Assembly (NCBI GenBank): GCA_019925105.1
Contig: JAHGAU010000019.1
Span: 930,001 to 994,000 of the forward strand
Length of the DNA: 64,000 nucleotides
Origin: Niebla homalea
Taxonomy: Eukaryota; Ascomycota; Lecanoromycetes; Lecanorales; Ramalinaceae
Direction: 5' to 3'
Each line of letters begins with the position of its first letter. Within the stretch, counting starts at the first letter, position 1. Of this stretch, positions 40,901-51,777 are shown in pieces. The notes under the pieces were generated by a model. It ran no database searches. It was not told the DNA's origin and saw only the letters and a list, made by a program, of their open reading frames with translations. The position numbers and the translations under genes were made by a program.

Positions 40901-41726
40901 AATAAAATAAACTTTTAAATATAAAAATCAGGAAACATTTAATTAATTAAAAGCTATTTAAAAAAAAAAAAAATTTATTAAAAAAGTTAAATAAATATAC
41001 TTTCAGTTTATAATATATGACTTAACGGTTTTAATTTATAATATCTAGAAGTTAATAAAATATAATAAAGAATAAAATGGGAAATTAAAGTTTATCCTTA
41101 ATTTCCCGTTTTTTAAGAGATTTAATAATATATTAATTAATACCTTTAATAATAAGATTAAAGCCCTTAAAGGAATATTTTTCCCCTTTCCGTTAAAAAT
41201 TAATTTAAACGATATTAATAACGTTACGTATTTTAACCCCATATTAATAAATAAAGTAATAATATAAATTATAATAATTAAAGCGATTAATAAATTAAAA
41301 AAGATAAAGCCTTAAAACCGAATAAAATCCTAAATAAATTCCTATTAATAAAAATAATACCGTTTAAAAGGATCTTTATTTATTTTTTTAAAATATATTT
41401 TAACGTTGGTTATTATTTACGTAAGTTTAAAAAAATAAAGATATTTATCCTTAAAAAACCGGTTAAACCGGATTATTCTAAGGTAAAATCTTATAAACCT
41501 ATTATACTCTTTTATATGTTAAAGAAGGTTTTAAAAACGGTAATAACGAAAATCCTTAATAATTAAATAAAGAATTACGGATTTCTCCCCGATTAATAAA
41601 TAAAAATAAGGAAAAATCGGTTAATAAAAATAGCTTTTAAAGGACTAATTAACGGTATATATATAATATAAAATTATAAGAAGAAGTATATTATAAGTCT
41701 TCTTTCTTTCAATATTATAAGTACCT
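37989..41726 (+). mobile_element. LINE copy D, segment 1 of 2
   Basis: Copy D of the LINE starts after a ~40-bp leader, with its conserved ATG at 38,029. It is flanked by a perfect 13-bp direct repeat, ATATTATTATTGG (37,976-37,988 and 46,431-46,443), read as the target-site duplication. It is interrupted at 41,726 by a tandem LTR array and resumes at 44,320. The total without the array is about 5.8 kb. The first-ORF block (GGGACCCCAGAGG) is intact, but stops follow within 35 codons of the ATG. Confidence 0.84.
41340..41580 (+). pseudogene. LINE reverse-transcriptase fragment in copy D
   Basis: The clearest RT remnant of the LINE family. From about 41,440, 42 codons are open and read ...LKKPVKPDYSKVKSYKPI followed by ...MLKKVLKTVITKILNN. 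This corresponds to the well-known non-LTR RT pattern LrKPgKpDY...pkaYRPIaLLntlgKxlEkvia of Tad/jockey-like elements; upstream residues fit GYHPkhFR (GYYLRKFK). Downstream, NYGFLPD matches the ygLLPd segment. Several Arg and Gly codons have become Lys, Asn or stop by G-to-A change. The fragment is inactive. Confidence 0.75.
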
Positions 41727-41899
41727 TGTTAGGTACTGAGAGTACTGAGGTAAAAATGTGGGTGTAATATATATGATAAGTGAGTATCTAGCTATAAAGG
41801 TGCGCAATATAAGTGTGTGCGCCAAGTACCGGGCGTCCGCTATACCCCTTTGGGCCTTAGTGCCCGTAAAGGTCTTGGCAATAGCCTTTATATATAATA
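41727..41899. repeat. LTR 1 of the tandem array
   Basis: 173 bp from TGTTAGGTACTGAG to TATATAATA (RIP form of CACATAACA). Its centre, GGGCGTCCGCTATACCCC, is shared with the other LTRs and with the solo LTR at 48,448. Confidence 0.87.
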
Positions 41900-42936
41900 A
41901 ATACATTAAAAAAGGAAAAATGTTACGCTTACGTAACGACGGCGAAATTAATAACCTTATAGATAAAAGCGGTTTTAAGGCTAGGGATTAAGTATATTTA
42001 ACGTTAAGTATATTAAGGAAGTAAAAAGAAATAATTATAGTTAAGCATTAAGGCTAATTATTAAAGGAAAGTTAAAAAATCGAAAAACCGTAAACCGGGT
42101 AATTATCACGATCTTACCCGGGAAATAATCATGAATTTAAGTATTTTATAAAAGTTAAATCGCTTAAATCCGTAATCTCTATAATTTAATTAAGTTAAGT
42201 TTTACTTACGGGTAACTTTTATAAGTATAGTATAATTTTAATTATTATTTAATTAATTTATATATATTTTTATTAAAAGGATACGTATTTAATTTACGAT
42301 CTTTTAAACTTTTTATATAATGTCCTTTATAGCCTTATAGAGTTTTTTATTATTATCTTTAATAGTGCTTTTATGCTTATCTATTATAGATATAAATATT
42401 TTAATTAAGGGCTTTTTTTTATTTAATAACTTTTAAAATAAAAATAACCGTAATAAAGTAAATTTAAGGTAAACGTTTTTAAGTATTATAATAAGTAATA
42501 CCCGTAATAATAATACTTTAACGGAGGGTATTAATTTAATAAGAGATTTAAGAGGTGGAAATCTTGTAAAAAGGTCGTAAATAGTAAGGTAGGGTTTAGG
42601 TAAGAAGTAGCTTATTAATAAGCTTGCTAATAAAGTAAATAAGGTAAATAAAGTCCTAGATTTTATAGGTAAAGTTTAAGCTATTAAAAAAAATAATTTA
42701 ATTGATTTAAAAGTTAATAAATATAATAATATCGAGGATAATATAATCGAATTAATTAAAGCTTTTAATATAGTTCTGGTAAATAAAAATATAACGGTAA
42801 GATATCTAGTAAAAGACTCTAGTAATATAAAGATTAAATAAATAAGCTATAACGTAGTTACCGTTAATAATAGGGTATTAAAGGTTATATAATATCTATA
42901 TTAAAGGCTTAGATAACTGAAGCTATTACTACTATT

Positions 42937-43109
42937 TATTAGGTATTAAGAGTACTAAGGTAAAAATATGGGTATAATATATATGATAAGTAAGTATCTA
43001 GCTATGAAGGTGCGCAATATAAGTATATGCGCCAAGCACCGGGCGTCCGCTATACCCCTTTGGGCCTTAGTGCCCGTAAAGGTCTTGGCAATAGCCTTTA
43101 TATATAATA
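42937..43109. repeat. LTR 2 of the tandem array
   Basis: 173 bp, starting TATTAGG and ending TATATAATA; shared by the two internal units. Confidence 0.87.
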
Positions 43110-44146
43110 AATATATTAAAAAAGGAAAAATGTTACGCTTACGTAACGACGGCGAAATTAATAACCTTATAGATAAAAGCGGTTTTAAGGCTAGGGATTA
43201 AGTATATTTAACGTTAAGTATATTAAGGAAATAAAAAGAAATAATTATAGTTAAGTATTGAGGTTAATTATTAAAGGAAAGTTAAAAAATTGAAAAACCG
43301 TAAACCGGGTAATTATTACGATCTTACCCGGGAAATAATTATGAATTTAAGTATTTTATAAGAGTTAAATCGCTTAAATCCGTAATCTCCATAATTTAAT
43401 TAAGTTAAGTTTTACTTATAAATAACCCTTATAAGTATAGTATGGTTTTAACTATTATTTAATTAATTTATATATACCTTTATTAAAAGGATACGTATTT
43501 AATTTACGATTTTTTAAACTTTTTATATAACGTCCTTTATAGCCTTACGGAATTTTTTATTATTATCTTTAATAGTGCTTTTATGCTTATTTACTATAGA
43601 TATAAATATCTTAATTAAGGGCTCTTTTTTATTTAATAACTTTTAAGATAAAAATAACGGTAATAAAGTAAATTTAAGGTAAACGTCTTTAAATATTATA
43701 ATAAATAATACCCGTAATAATAATACTTTAACGGAGGGTATTAATTTAATAAAAGATTTAAGAGGTGGAAATCTTATAAAAAGGTCGTAAATAGTAAGGT
43801 AGGGTTTAGATAAGAAATAGCTTGCTAATAAGCTTATTAATAAAGTAAATGGGGTAAATAAAGTCCTGGATTTTGTAGGTAAGGTTTAAGCTATTAAAAA
43901 AGGTGATTTAATCGATTTAAAAGCTAATAAATATAATAGTATCGAAGATAATATGATTAAGTTAACTAAAGCTTTTAATATAGTTCTGGTAAATAAAAAT
44001 ATAACGGTAAGATATCTAGTAAAAGACTTTAGTAATATAAAGATTAAATAAATAAGCTATAACGTAATTACCGCTAATAATAGGGTATTAAAGGTTATAT
44101 AATATCTGTATTAAAGGCTTAGATAACTGAAGCTATTACTACCATT

Positions 44147-44319
44147 TATTAGGTACTAAGAGTACTAAGGTAAAAATATAAGTATAATATATATAATAAG
44201 TAAGTATCTAGCTATGAAGGTGCGCAATATAAGTATGTGCGCCAAGCACCGGGCGTCCGCTATACCCCTTTGGGCCTTAGTGCCCGTAAAGGTCTTGGCA
44301 ATAGCCTTTGCACATAACA
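44147..44319. repeat. LTR 3 of the tandem array
   Basis: 173 bp, starting TATTAGG. It ends CACATAACA, the least altered 3' end of the three. Confidence 0.87.
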
Positions 44320-46430
44320 AACCTTTAATAAAATAAACTATTAAAAGTTATTATATAACTTAAGGAAAAAAGGGATATTTTCCTTTTTAATTAAATAAAT
44401 AAAAAGTTTTTTAAGTAATTAAATTACGTCAATTAACCTAGGATAAAAGATAAGTTTAATAAAGCCCGTTATAATAAGGATTCCTTAAGGATCGTTTATT
44501 TTTTAATATTTTTTTTATTCTTTAACAATTTATTAATTAAAAAGTTTATTAAGTTAAAATAAAAGGTTTAAATTAAAAATTCTATTAATAACGTTTACTT
44601 TTTAATTTATAGTATTTTTATATATATAAATTATTTAGAATTAAAATAAACCTATAAAGTTTATGTTTAATAAATAAAAATTTACGGGGCTTAATTTATA
44701 TTATATACATATAAGCTTATTTATATAGTTAAAAACTTAAAATTATATAATATAATAATTATAATGGACTTAAATAAAATTACGGTAAAACCAGATACCA
44801 ATACTAAAATCCTTAATTTTTAAGTAAATAAAAATCTTAATTAAAAAAATTATATAAGAAAAGTTTAAAAAAAGATAACTTTATAAAAAAGGGGCCTTAT
44901 TTATTTTATTATATTAATATAAGGAATTACGTTATAAAAGGCCCGGACTATTTATTAAGCCGTAATAAAGTTAACGATAATATATACTATAATTATTTAA
45001 TATATACCCAAGGGTATTCCGGGATATAAAAAAGAGTTTATTTAGATATTATAAAAAGTTTAAAACCGGTATTTAAGAATAATTAACGGTATTTATAAAG
45101 TAATTTTTATCCCGGTATTAAAGTTTAAAGTTTTTATATCGTTAATTAGAATTTCGTTAAATTAAATAGTTACTTAAGTAAATTTAAAAAAATATATATA
45201 TTTAATTACGATAATAAAAAATAAGCGGATCCGTTAAAATTTTAATAAGTTTTAAATTAAAAAAAATAAATTAAAAATATTTATCCTTTTTCCTATTAAA
45301 ATAAAATAAGAATAAATTAAAAAAAAAGTTAACTTTATTAATATCCCGGAAATTAATTTAAACGTATATAAACTTTTATTAAGTATAAAAAAGATTAAAA
45401 TTAAAAGGATTTAAAAAGTAAAAATTATAATAATTACCTTATAAGCTACGATAAAGTAAATTAAACGTTAACGGAAATATAAAGAGTTTATACCTTAAAG
45501 TTATTATTATTTAATTTTTAATAATAAAAAAGATTATTAATAAATATTTCCGCCGTTATAATATTATAAGGAAAAGTAATAATATATTAATAATTTAATT
45601 TTAAATAAATAAAAACGGTTTAATTTACTTCTTATTTATTATATATATCGGAAATTGGATAAACGCCGGATATAAATATAAATAAAGAAAGTAAAATGTT
45701 ATATATATCCTTATCTTTTATTTTTTATTTATAGAAATTAAATTAAAATTTATTGTAAAAATTAATACTTATAACTCTCGCTAAATATTATTTATAAAGT
45801 AAGGTATTTACGTAACCGTTAAATTTATAATATTTACCGGATTATTATTATAATTTAACTTCGTTATAAAGATAAATAAAATTGTTAAAAACCTTATAAA
45901 GAAGGCTTATTAATAATTAAAGAAGAAAAAGAAAAGCGGAAACCGGTTATATTAATTATATAAACCGGAAAGGATCTTTTATAATCGTAAAAATATAACA
46001 ATAAACGTTTATTAAAAATCTTTAAAGGAATTAACGACAATAATAATATAAAAAGGATATATATTAAATACGTAAATATTAATAAGGATATTTAAAAATA
46101 TTACGTAAAATTAAAGTAATATAAATATATAAAGGAACGGAAAAATAATAAACTTAAAGATAATTTTTATAAAAATATAATTATAATATTATGGATTTTC
46201 TTGGGGGAATTAGAATATAGGAAGTATATAAATAGATTATTACTTTTTAAACGGCCGTTAATATCCTTTACCTTAAGAGATAGAGGGTAAAGGCTTAATA
46301 AACGCCGGTTTTTATTTTAACATTATAAGTATCAGGTTTTTACGGTTATTAATAAGATTAAAAGGCCGCGTATTAAGGAACGCCGGAATTAACTTAACTA
46401 GATCCGTAGTATAAATCAATCAATCAATCA
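44320..46430 (+). mobile_element. LINE copy D, segment 2 of 2
   Basis: Resumes in register with 24,090 of copy B and 19,600 of copy E. It runs to the conserved 3' block (GGAACGCCGGAATTAACTTA near 46,380) and an AATC-type tail at about 46,412-46,430. Frames are closed. The 13-bp duplication follows directly. Confidence 0.83.
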
Positions 46431-46443
46431 ATATTATTATTGG

Positions 46444-46603
46444 ATAAATATTATTATATTTATATATATTTAAAGACGCTTTTCCTTTTACTCTTTTCTT
46501 ATTAGGTTTAAGAATAAGTTTTTAATAAGTTTTATACTTAGCCGGCTTTACGTTAATTCTTAGATATATTTCTTTATATATTAAAATTAATATATAAAAA
46601 GGA
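46444..46603. other. Unassigned AT-rich spacer
   Basis: Sequence between LINE copy D and the R2-III fragment. It contains CTTTTCCTTTTACTCTTTTC, resembling the stretch right after the MITE (37,880). This suggests copy D and the MITE landed in related or duplicated DNA. No gene. Confidence 0.45.
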
Positions 46604-46944
46604 GGATAATTATTAATAGTTAATATTATCTTTACGCCAGCGTTAAAATAATACGTTATATTGCTGCGTTAAGGTAGGCCGTTAGATTTTAATAAAGCGC
46701 CTTAATTACGGCTGTAATATACGTTATTTATAAGCTTTAGTTTAACCAGCGTAAAGCGGAAGAATTATTATTTTTACCTTAAATAAAGGCTATGTTTTTA
46801 TTTTTTTTAAGTTCCTTAAGAATTAATTTTATTACCAATTTATTTATTAAAGTAATACTTAAGTATCCAGACTGTAACGTTACGTCTTCTATATTTACCT
46901 TTATTAGTCCCGCCGGCGTACCGCCAGCGGAGTCAGTTTAACAT
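46604..46944 (+). repeat. R2 repeat copy III (5' fragment)
   Basis: About 340 bp of R2 5' end, matching 225-530 and 28,057-28,385. It is the least RIP-mutated of the three: GTTAAGGTAGGCCGTTAGA and CCCGCCGGCGTACCGCC are intact. A 35-codon open stretch exists on both strands, but no family could be named. It ends abruptly at a normal-composition fragment. Confidence 0.7.
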
Positions 46945-47103
46945 AATAAGTGGTATTCTGTATGATGCTATCTAAGGATGGATAAGTGGATCATAAGATC
47001 CTTGTCCTCTATGTAAGGACATCGTCCTATTCTAAATACATACTGTCCTATTCCCATAAGCTATGTCCTTCCCATAGGATAGCAACCGTCACAATATTAA
47101 TAG
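46945..47103. repeat. Normal-composition LTR-like fragment
   Basis: About 150 bp without RIP bias between R2-III and the gypsy relic. It contains repeated GTCCT/AGGAC motifs (CTTGTCCTC, AAGGACATCGTCC, CTGTCC, ATGTCC) and ends CGTCACA. It resembles an LTR tail of a copia-type element in style, but no convincing target duplication was found, so its nature is uncertain. Confidence 0.4.
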
Positions 47104-47399
47104 ATTAATAATTAAGCTGAAAGAAAACTTAATCCTTAAACTTAAAAACAAATCTTTTGATTTTTCTATTATTAATACGTTTATATATAATTATTATTTT
47201 TATAATTATAAGAAAGAAAATCTAATCCTTTTTTACGCTACGTATAAAAGCTTAATTAAGGCCGTTAATAACTTAATTAAAGATTATATTAAAATTATTA
47301 AGATAATTACGGTCTATAATAATCTCTTTAAGGAAGCTATTATTCTAAACAAAATTACGGATTAACTCCTTAAAGAATTTTATAACTTTTGAAACTTTT

Positions 47400-48020
47400 T
47401 AATCGATTTAAAGTTAATAGACTTTTGTTTTATTATAATTATAATTATAAAACTGAACTTATTATTAAAAGAGTACCTCTTCATAGCTATTTATGTTCTA
47501 TATTTAATTATAAGCTTTAGAAACTTAAGGATTATATTATAAAAAACTTAAGGAAAAGGTTTATTAAACTTAATAAAGTACTATATAGTTTATTTTTTCT
47601 TCTTATATTAAAATTAAATAAGGACTTTTAACTTTACGCTAATTATTAAGCTTTTAATTCTATTACTAAGAGAAATTAAGATTTTATCTTTAAATCAATA
47701 AAGTCCTAATTTATATAATAAATTTTAAGTATTTCATTTGGTTAAATATTATTATTACGTTTAATAAGTTCAGTATATTACCGGAAAGTAAGGATCTTAT
47801 TATATTTATATTATTCTTAAGAGTTTTTAAATATAAAATTATATTTTTAAATTAATTAACGGACCGGTATTTTATTAATAATATATAAATAATATTTTAT
47901 TTAGGTATTTCTATATTTCTTATTAAGTTTATTTAAATAACATCCTTATTTATAATAAAATTGAAAAGGAATATATAAAATATATAAAAAGGTTTTAATA
48001 AAACTTTAAGAAACGGATTT
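47400..48020 (+). pseudogene. Gypsy reverse-transcriptase relic
   Basis: Readable pieces fit the Ty3/gypsy RT pattern: KLKDYIIKNLRKRFIK near 47,520 (for the L...yLdeNLekGFIrpS motif), LYANY near 47,630 (for the VDYR region) and FNSITK. The catalytic motif at 47,927-47,944 translates V-Y-L-N-N-I where the family has V-Y-L-D-D-I. Both catalytic Asp codons have become Asn through G-to-A change, as RIP on the opposite strand would produce. Multiple in-frame stops are also present. Confidence 0.78.
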
Positions 48021-48447
48021 TCAATTAAATATTAAGAAGAATAAATTTAACATATGAAAAATAAAATCCTTGAGATTTATTATTATTATTATTAAAAGTC
48101 TTAAGATTAATAAAAAAAGATTTAAGTTATTAAAAAATAACCTTAGATAATTTTAAGGCTTTATTGGTTTTTATAGTTTCTTTCAAAGATTTATATACTG
48201 TTTCTTATATAAAGTTCGTTTTTCAATAAAACTTATTGAAAAAGATACTTTATTTAATCGGATTAATAATTATTAAAAAACCTTTAAAAAATCAAGAAAA
48301 TCTTTAATTACCGCTTCCGTTCTTTAATACTTTAATAAAATTAAATAAACTATTTTTAAAATGATTCTTTTAGTTACGTTTATAATAAATTTTCTTATAA
48401 TGCGGAAATAATAAATAATATTTTATTATTTTTTATAATAAAATAAT

Positions 48448-48620
48448 TGTCAGGTACGGAAAGTACTGAGGTAAAAGGTGGGTGTAATATGTATGATGAG
48501 TGAGTATCTAGCTATGAAGGTGCGCAATATAAGTATACGCGCCAAGCACCGGGCGTCCGCTATACCCCTTTGGGCCTTAGTGTCCGTAAAGGTCTTGGCA
48601 TGTACATAGTGTACATAACA
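48448..48620. mobile_element. Solo LTR, 173 bp (same family as the tandem array)
   Basis: It starts TGTCAGGTACGG and ends GTACATAACA, is 173 bp long and shares the GGGCGTCCGCTATACCCC core with the LTRs at 41,727-44,319. Flanking pentamers are ATAAT and ATAAC, equal apart from a RIP-type C/T. It lies in the RNase H region of the gypsy relic. Confidence 0.85.
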
Positions 48621-48740
48621 ATAACATTGTTTATTAAATATAATTATAATATTTATAATAAAGAATTATTAATTATGATTAAGTATTTTGAGAATTAATG
48701 ATTAAAACTAAAAACAACAGAAATCCCTATTTAAATCTTT

Positions 48741-48926
48741 TAGCAGGGACGCAGTAGTGGTAAGGGTGAATATAGCTGAATTTCAACTACGTAGAGAAAT
48801 CTATGGTACAGCATGGATGTATATGTACGGAGGGCATACGCTAGGCCCTATTGGGCCTAGCGCGCTGACTCAGCTCTCGGCTATCAGCATCGCAGCCCTT
48901 ACACCTCAGCCCTCAACACCGTGACA
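48741..48926. mobile_element. 186-bp LTR-like insert in gypsy RNase H
   Basis: A GC-rich segment (TAGCAGGG...CCGTGACA) splits the gypsy RNase H frame. The frame reads ...EIPI*IF to 48,740 and continues FINN*ALKYF from about 48,929, as in the family's pattern ..IFTDnKaLeYF. This fixes the insertion point independently of repeats. Adjacent pentamers TCTTT and TATTT are only similar. It contains the dyad CGCTAGGCCCTATTGGGCCTAGCG (48,839-48,862). Length and ...TGACA end resemble the other short LTRs, but no second copy is in the window. Confidence 0.62.
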
Positions 48927-49499
48927 TATTTATTAATAATTAAGCCTTAAAATACTTTATTAAATAGTAAAAGCTTTTCTAAAGGTGAATTATATAGTTC
49001 AGTTTATTATTAGAGTTTAACTTTAAGTTAATATATAAAGTTAATAAATAAAATATGAAAATAAATACTTTAATGAAAATATTTCAACATAAATCAAAAG
49101 GAAATAACAATAATAAAATTAAGTTATAATATTAAACGTTTTTATCATTAAACAGGTTTAAAATTACGGCCCTTAATTAGAAGGAAAAGGATAATAATAA
49201 CTTAAATTTAAAATTAAATTTAAATCTAAACTCAGTATATAAACTACCGGATCCAGTTAATTTTTATTAATAAATTAAAGAAATTAATAAAACAGTTATA
49301 GAATTAACGGAATTTAAAAAAAACTATTATTATTAATTAATTCCGTTACTTTAAAAGGGTATCCTTAAAGTATATTAAAGTAAAGGATAATATCTTAAAG
49401 TTTAAAAATAGACTTTAAATATTATCTTTATTTTGTATTAAAATCTTTAAATATATTTATAACGAATTAATAAGTAATTATTTTAAATTAGATTATATA

Positions 49500-50060
49500 T
49501 TCAAGTTAACTTTAAGATATTCTTACTAACTTATACTTAAAGAGGATATAAATAAATATATCTTAAATTACGGTCAATATTTTAAAATAAAAGTTTCGCG
49601 TTTAAAGCCCGTAAAACTATTATATTGATTAAAGGTCCCCAATTAACGATAAACGGATATTATTTATAACATTATGATAGGATTACCAGAATATAAAATG
49701 ATAAATATTGTTTTTATAATAATAAATAAATTATCCAAAGAACGTTATTATATTCCTTATAAAATTAAAAAAAAGAATTATAATACGGGAAATAATATAA
49801 TTATTTATTAAAGAAGTCTTTAAATATTATGGATTTTTTTAAATTTTTATTATCCGATTAAGGACCTTACTTTATAAATAAAATTTAAAAATTATTATGA
49901 TATTAATTTTAAATTAATTTTAAATCCTTTAATTTATATTACGCTTAAATAAATAATTAATCGGGACGTATAAATTAAAGAATAAAAAAAGGATTAAGGC
50001 TTTATATTAATTACCTTTAAGATAATTAAGTTAAATAATTATTATCAATAAAATTCTCGG
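49500..50060 (+). pseudogene. Gypsy integrase relic
   Basis: Translation around 49,660-49,760 gives IMIGLPEYKMINIVFIIINK and then LSKERYYIPY. This fits the integrase core pattern dfi.GLPes.g.d.ilvvvDrltK..hfip. Farther on, the frame fits lhGlP..ivSDRgpqFts, with key residues altered (Asp to Asn or stop). Later, DSFKVYPVFYINNLIKF (about 50,430-50,480) fits the conserved KiHPVFHvsLLkp end of gypsy integrases. It is inactive through many stops. A chromodomain after 50,520 is possible but weakly supported. Confidence 0.75.
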
Positions 50061-51075
50061 ATAATAACGTCGTTAATTAAAGTATAAACATTTAAATTAA
50101 GGGTTTAATCCGAGAATATCCTTTACCCCGGATAATTGAAAAAGCGTTATTATTAAGGAGAAATTAAAAGTAAAAGAAATTATTAATATTTTATTTAATA
50201 TATAAAATAAACTTAATATTACTTAAAAGAATAAGAATTATATATAAGAAAATATTATTAAATAAGTTAATAAGAAACAAAAAGATATAAACTTTAAAAT
50301 TAATGATAAAGTTATAATGAACATTTAAAACATTATTACTAATTAATTTAATATGAAGTTAGATTATATATATTTAAAACTTTTTAAGATTTTAAAATAA
50401 TATACTTCTTTATATAAATTCGAAATTTTAGATTCCTTTAAGGTTTACCCGGTTTTTTATATTAATAACCTTATTAAATTCTCCAGCTTTAAAAAATCTT
50501 TTTATACTTAAATAAAACCGTTTTTTTTTCGGAATTAATTATGATTAATAATCCAGAAATTAAAGAATAAAAATTAAATAAAACTCTAAATTCTTAATAT
50601 ATAAGTAAGAAAGGGAGATTATAAGATAAAATTAATTAACTAAATAAAAATCCGGATAATACTTAGTATTATACCGATAGCTTAAAGTTTAAACATACTT
50701 AAGAAATCGAAATATTTATTATCAGAAATACTTTAACCGTCTTGACTTTGCTTTATTTAATTAAAAATTTTCTTTTAATCCCGTTATAAAGGTTAAATTG
50801 AAATAACATGAATAAACTTAAAAGTTAATTCTTTATTAAATTATTATTTCATATCTAATAAAGGTATATAATTTGAAAATAGCTTAAAAATATTTTATTT
50901 AAGGTTTATTTTAATAAAACCTTATATACAAATTTATAACCCTTATATATAACTTAATTATTCTCGGCTCATTATTAATACTTCCTTTTATTTCGAAATT
51001 CTTATTATTGATGTTAACCTTATTAAACTGAAAGAATTAAAACCTATAATAGGTTTAAACGTAAGCCTTTACCTT

Positions 51076-51087
51076 AAGGGGGGGGAG
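51076..51087 (+). other. Polypurine tract of the gypsy relic
   Basis: AAGGGGGGGGAG immediately before the 3' LTR, in the position where plus-strand synthesis is primed in LTR retrotransposons. It survives RIP because it contains no CpA on either strand. Confidence 0.8.
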
Positions 51088-51389
51088 TATTAAAGCTATA
51101 AACCCTTTAGGGTTTATTAGCTCCTACGTTTTCCTATAATACCTTTTATAATAATTCTTATATATCCTTTATAAATATTTCTATTAATATATTCTTTATA
51201 ATATAGTCATTATTAAGTTATCCGATATTATAAACGCGATATACGGTTACGTTATTATAAGCTTTATAACTCATATATATAGTTAACTTAAACCTTCGCC
51301 TTCTTTTTTTCTCTTTACCTTAATATTCTTAATTATAATATTATTATTCAATCGATCCTTTACCTGGCTATGGTTCTCGCACTCTAACA
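51088..51389 (+). repeat. 3' LTR of the gypsy relic
   Basis: 302 bp from TATTAAAGC (RIP form of TGTTAAAGC) to CTCTAACA, beginning right after the polypurine tract. The ends form the usual TGTTA...TAACA pair. No matching 5' LTR occurs in the window. Confidence 0.75.
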
Positions 51390-51762
51390 CTTATATAAGA
51401 AAGAATTCTTTAAGGGTAAAGTTTTTTATATATTCATATTACTATTATTAACTTTGAACTTTAAGGAGTTAAAAAGCTTATAAAATAAGTCCTTCTTAAA
51501 ACTTAAGTTGGATAAAAGAATAAGCTACTTTATATAAAATAATAAAAGTAAAGGAAATATAGGGTATATTCTTAATATTTAAAATAATAAAAATTAAGGT
51601 TTTATTTTTATTTATATTCCAGTTCTATATTCTTAGGTTTCTTCAAAGGGGATTCAAGTTATTTTTTCTTTATAACGTTTTATTTATAATTAATTATTAT
51701 TGAATAAGGGAACTTATTGTTTTTTAATTCTTATCTTAATATATATTATATAACTCGTTAAT
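51390..51762. other. AT-rich unassigned sequence at the block edge
   Basis: Last ~370 bp of the AT-rich block. It is less extreme in composition than the elements before it. No gene or element end recognised. Confidence 0.55.
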
Positions 51763-51777
51763 TTAGGGTTAGGGTTA
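51763..51777 (+). repeat. Interstitial telomere-type repeat
   Basis: TTAGGGTTAGGGTTA: two and a half units of the TTAGGG repeat used at most filamentous-fungal telomeres, exactly at the AT-rich/normal boundary. It could mark an old break repair or fusion, or be chance. Confidence 0.7.

Larger units (their letters stand above)
41727..44319. mobile_element. Tandem LTR array: LTR-int-LTR-int-LTR
   Basis: Three 173-bp LTRs at 41,727, 42,937 and 44,147 are spaced exactly 1,210 bp apart, with two near-identical 1,037-bp internal regions (41,900-42,936 and 43,110-44,146). LTR ends are TGTTAGG...ATAACA, with RIP forms TATTAGG and ATAATA. The array interrupts LINE copy D. Flanking pentamers are TACCT and AACCT, an imperfect duplication; the uninterrupted site near 24,090 reads ATACCTTTAATAA. 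The internal region carries a partly open + frame of unknown nature and no recognisable pol. A 77-codon ORF starting in LTR1 and in LTR2 crosses the LTR/internal junction and is probably meaningless. Confidence 0.85.
47104..51389 (+). mobile_element. Ty3/gypsy LTR retrotransposon relic, 5'-truncated
   Basis: A RIP-mutated gypsy element that keeps, in order, reverse transcriptase (about 47,400-48,020), RNase H (48,640-49,110, split by an insert), integrase (about 49,500-50,060), an integrase C-terminal part (50,300-50,500) and possibly a chromodomain. A polypurine tract (51,076-51,087) and a 3' LTR (51,088-51,389) follow. The gag, protease and 5' LTR are missing. It is interrupted twice: by a 173-bp solo LTR at 48,448-48,620 and a 186-bp insert at 48,741-48,926. 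Stops in every frame show that it is dead. If the chromodomain is real, the element belongs to the chromovirus lineage. Confidence 0.85.

Noticed and set aside
41758..41991. 77-codon ORF repeated at 42,968-43,201
   Set aside because: Both start inside the 173-bp LTR and run into the internal region at the same place. They are copies of one fortuitous frame, and the solo LTR at 48,448 and LTR3 do not preserve it.
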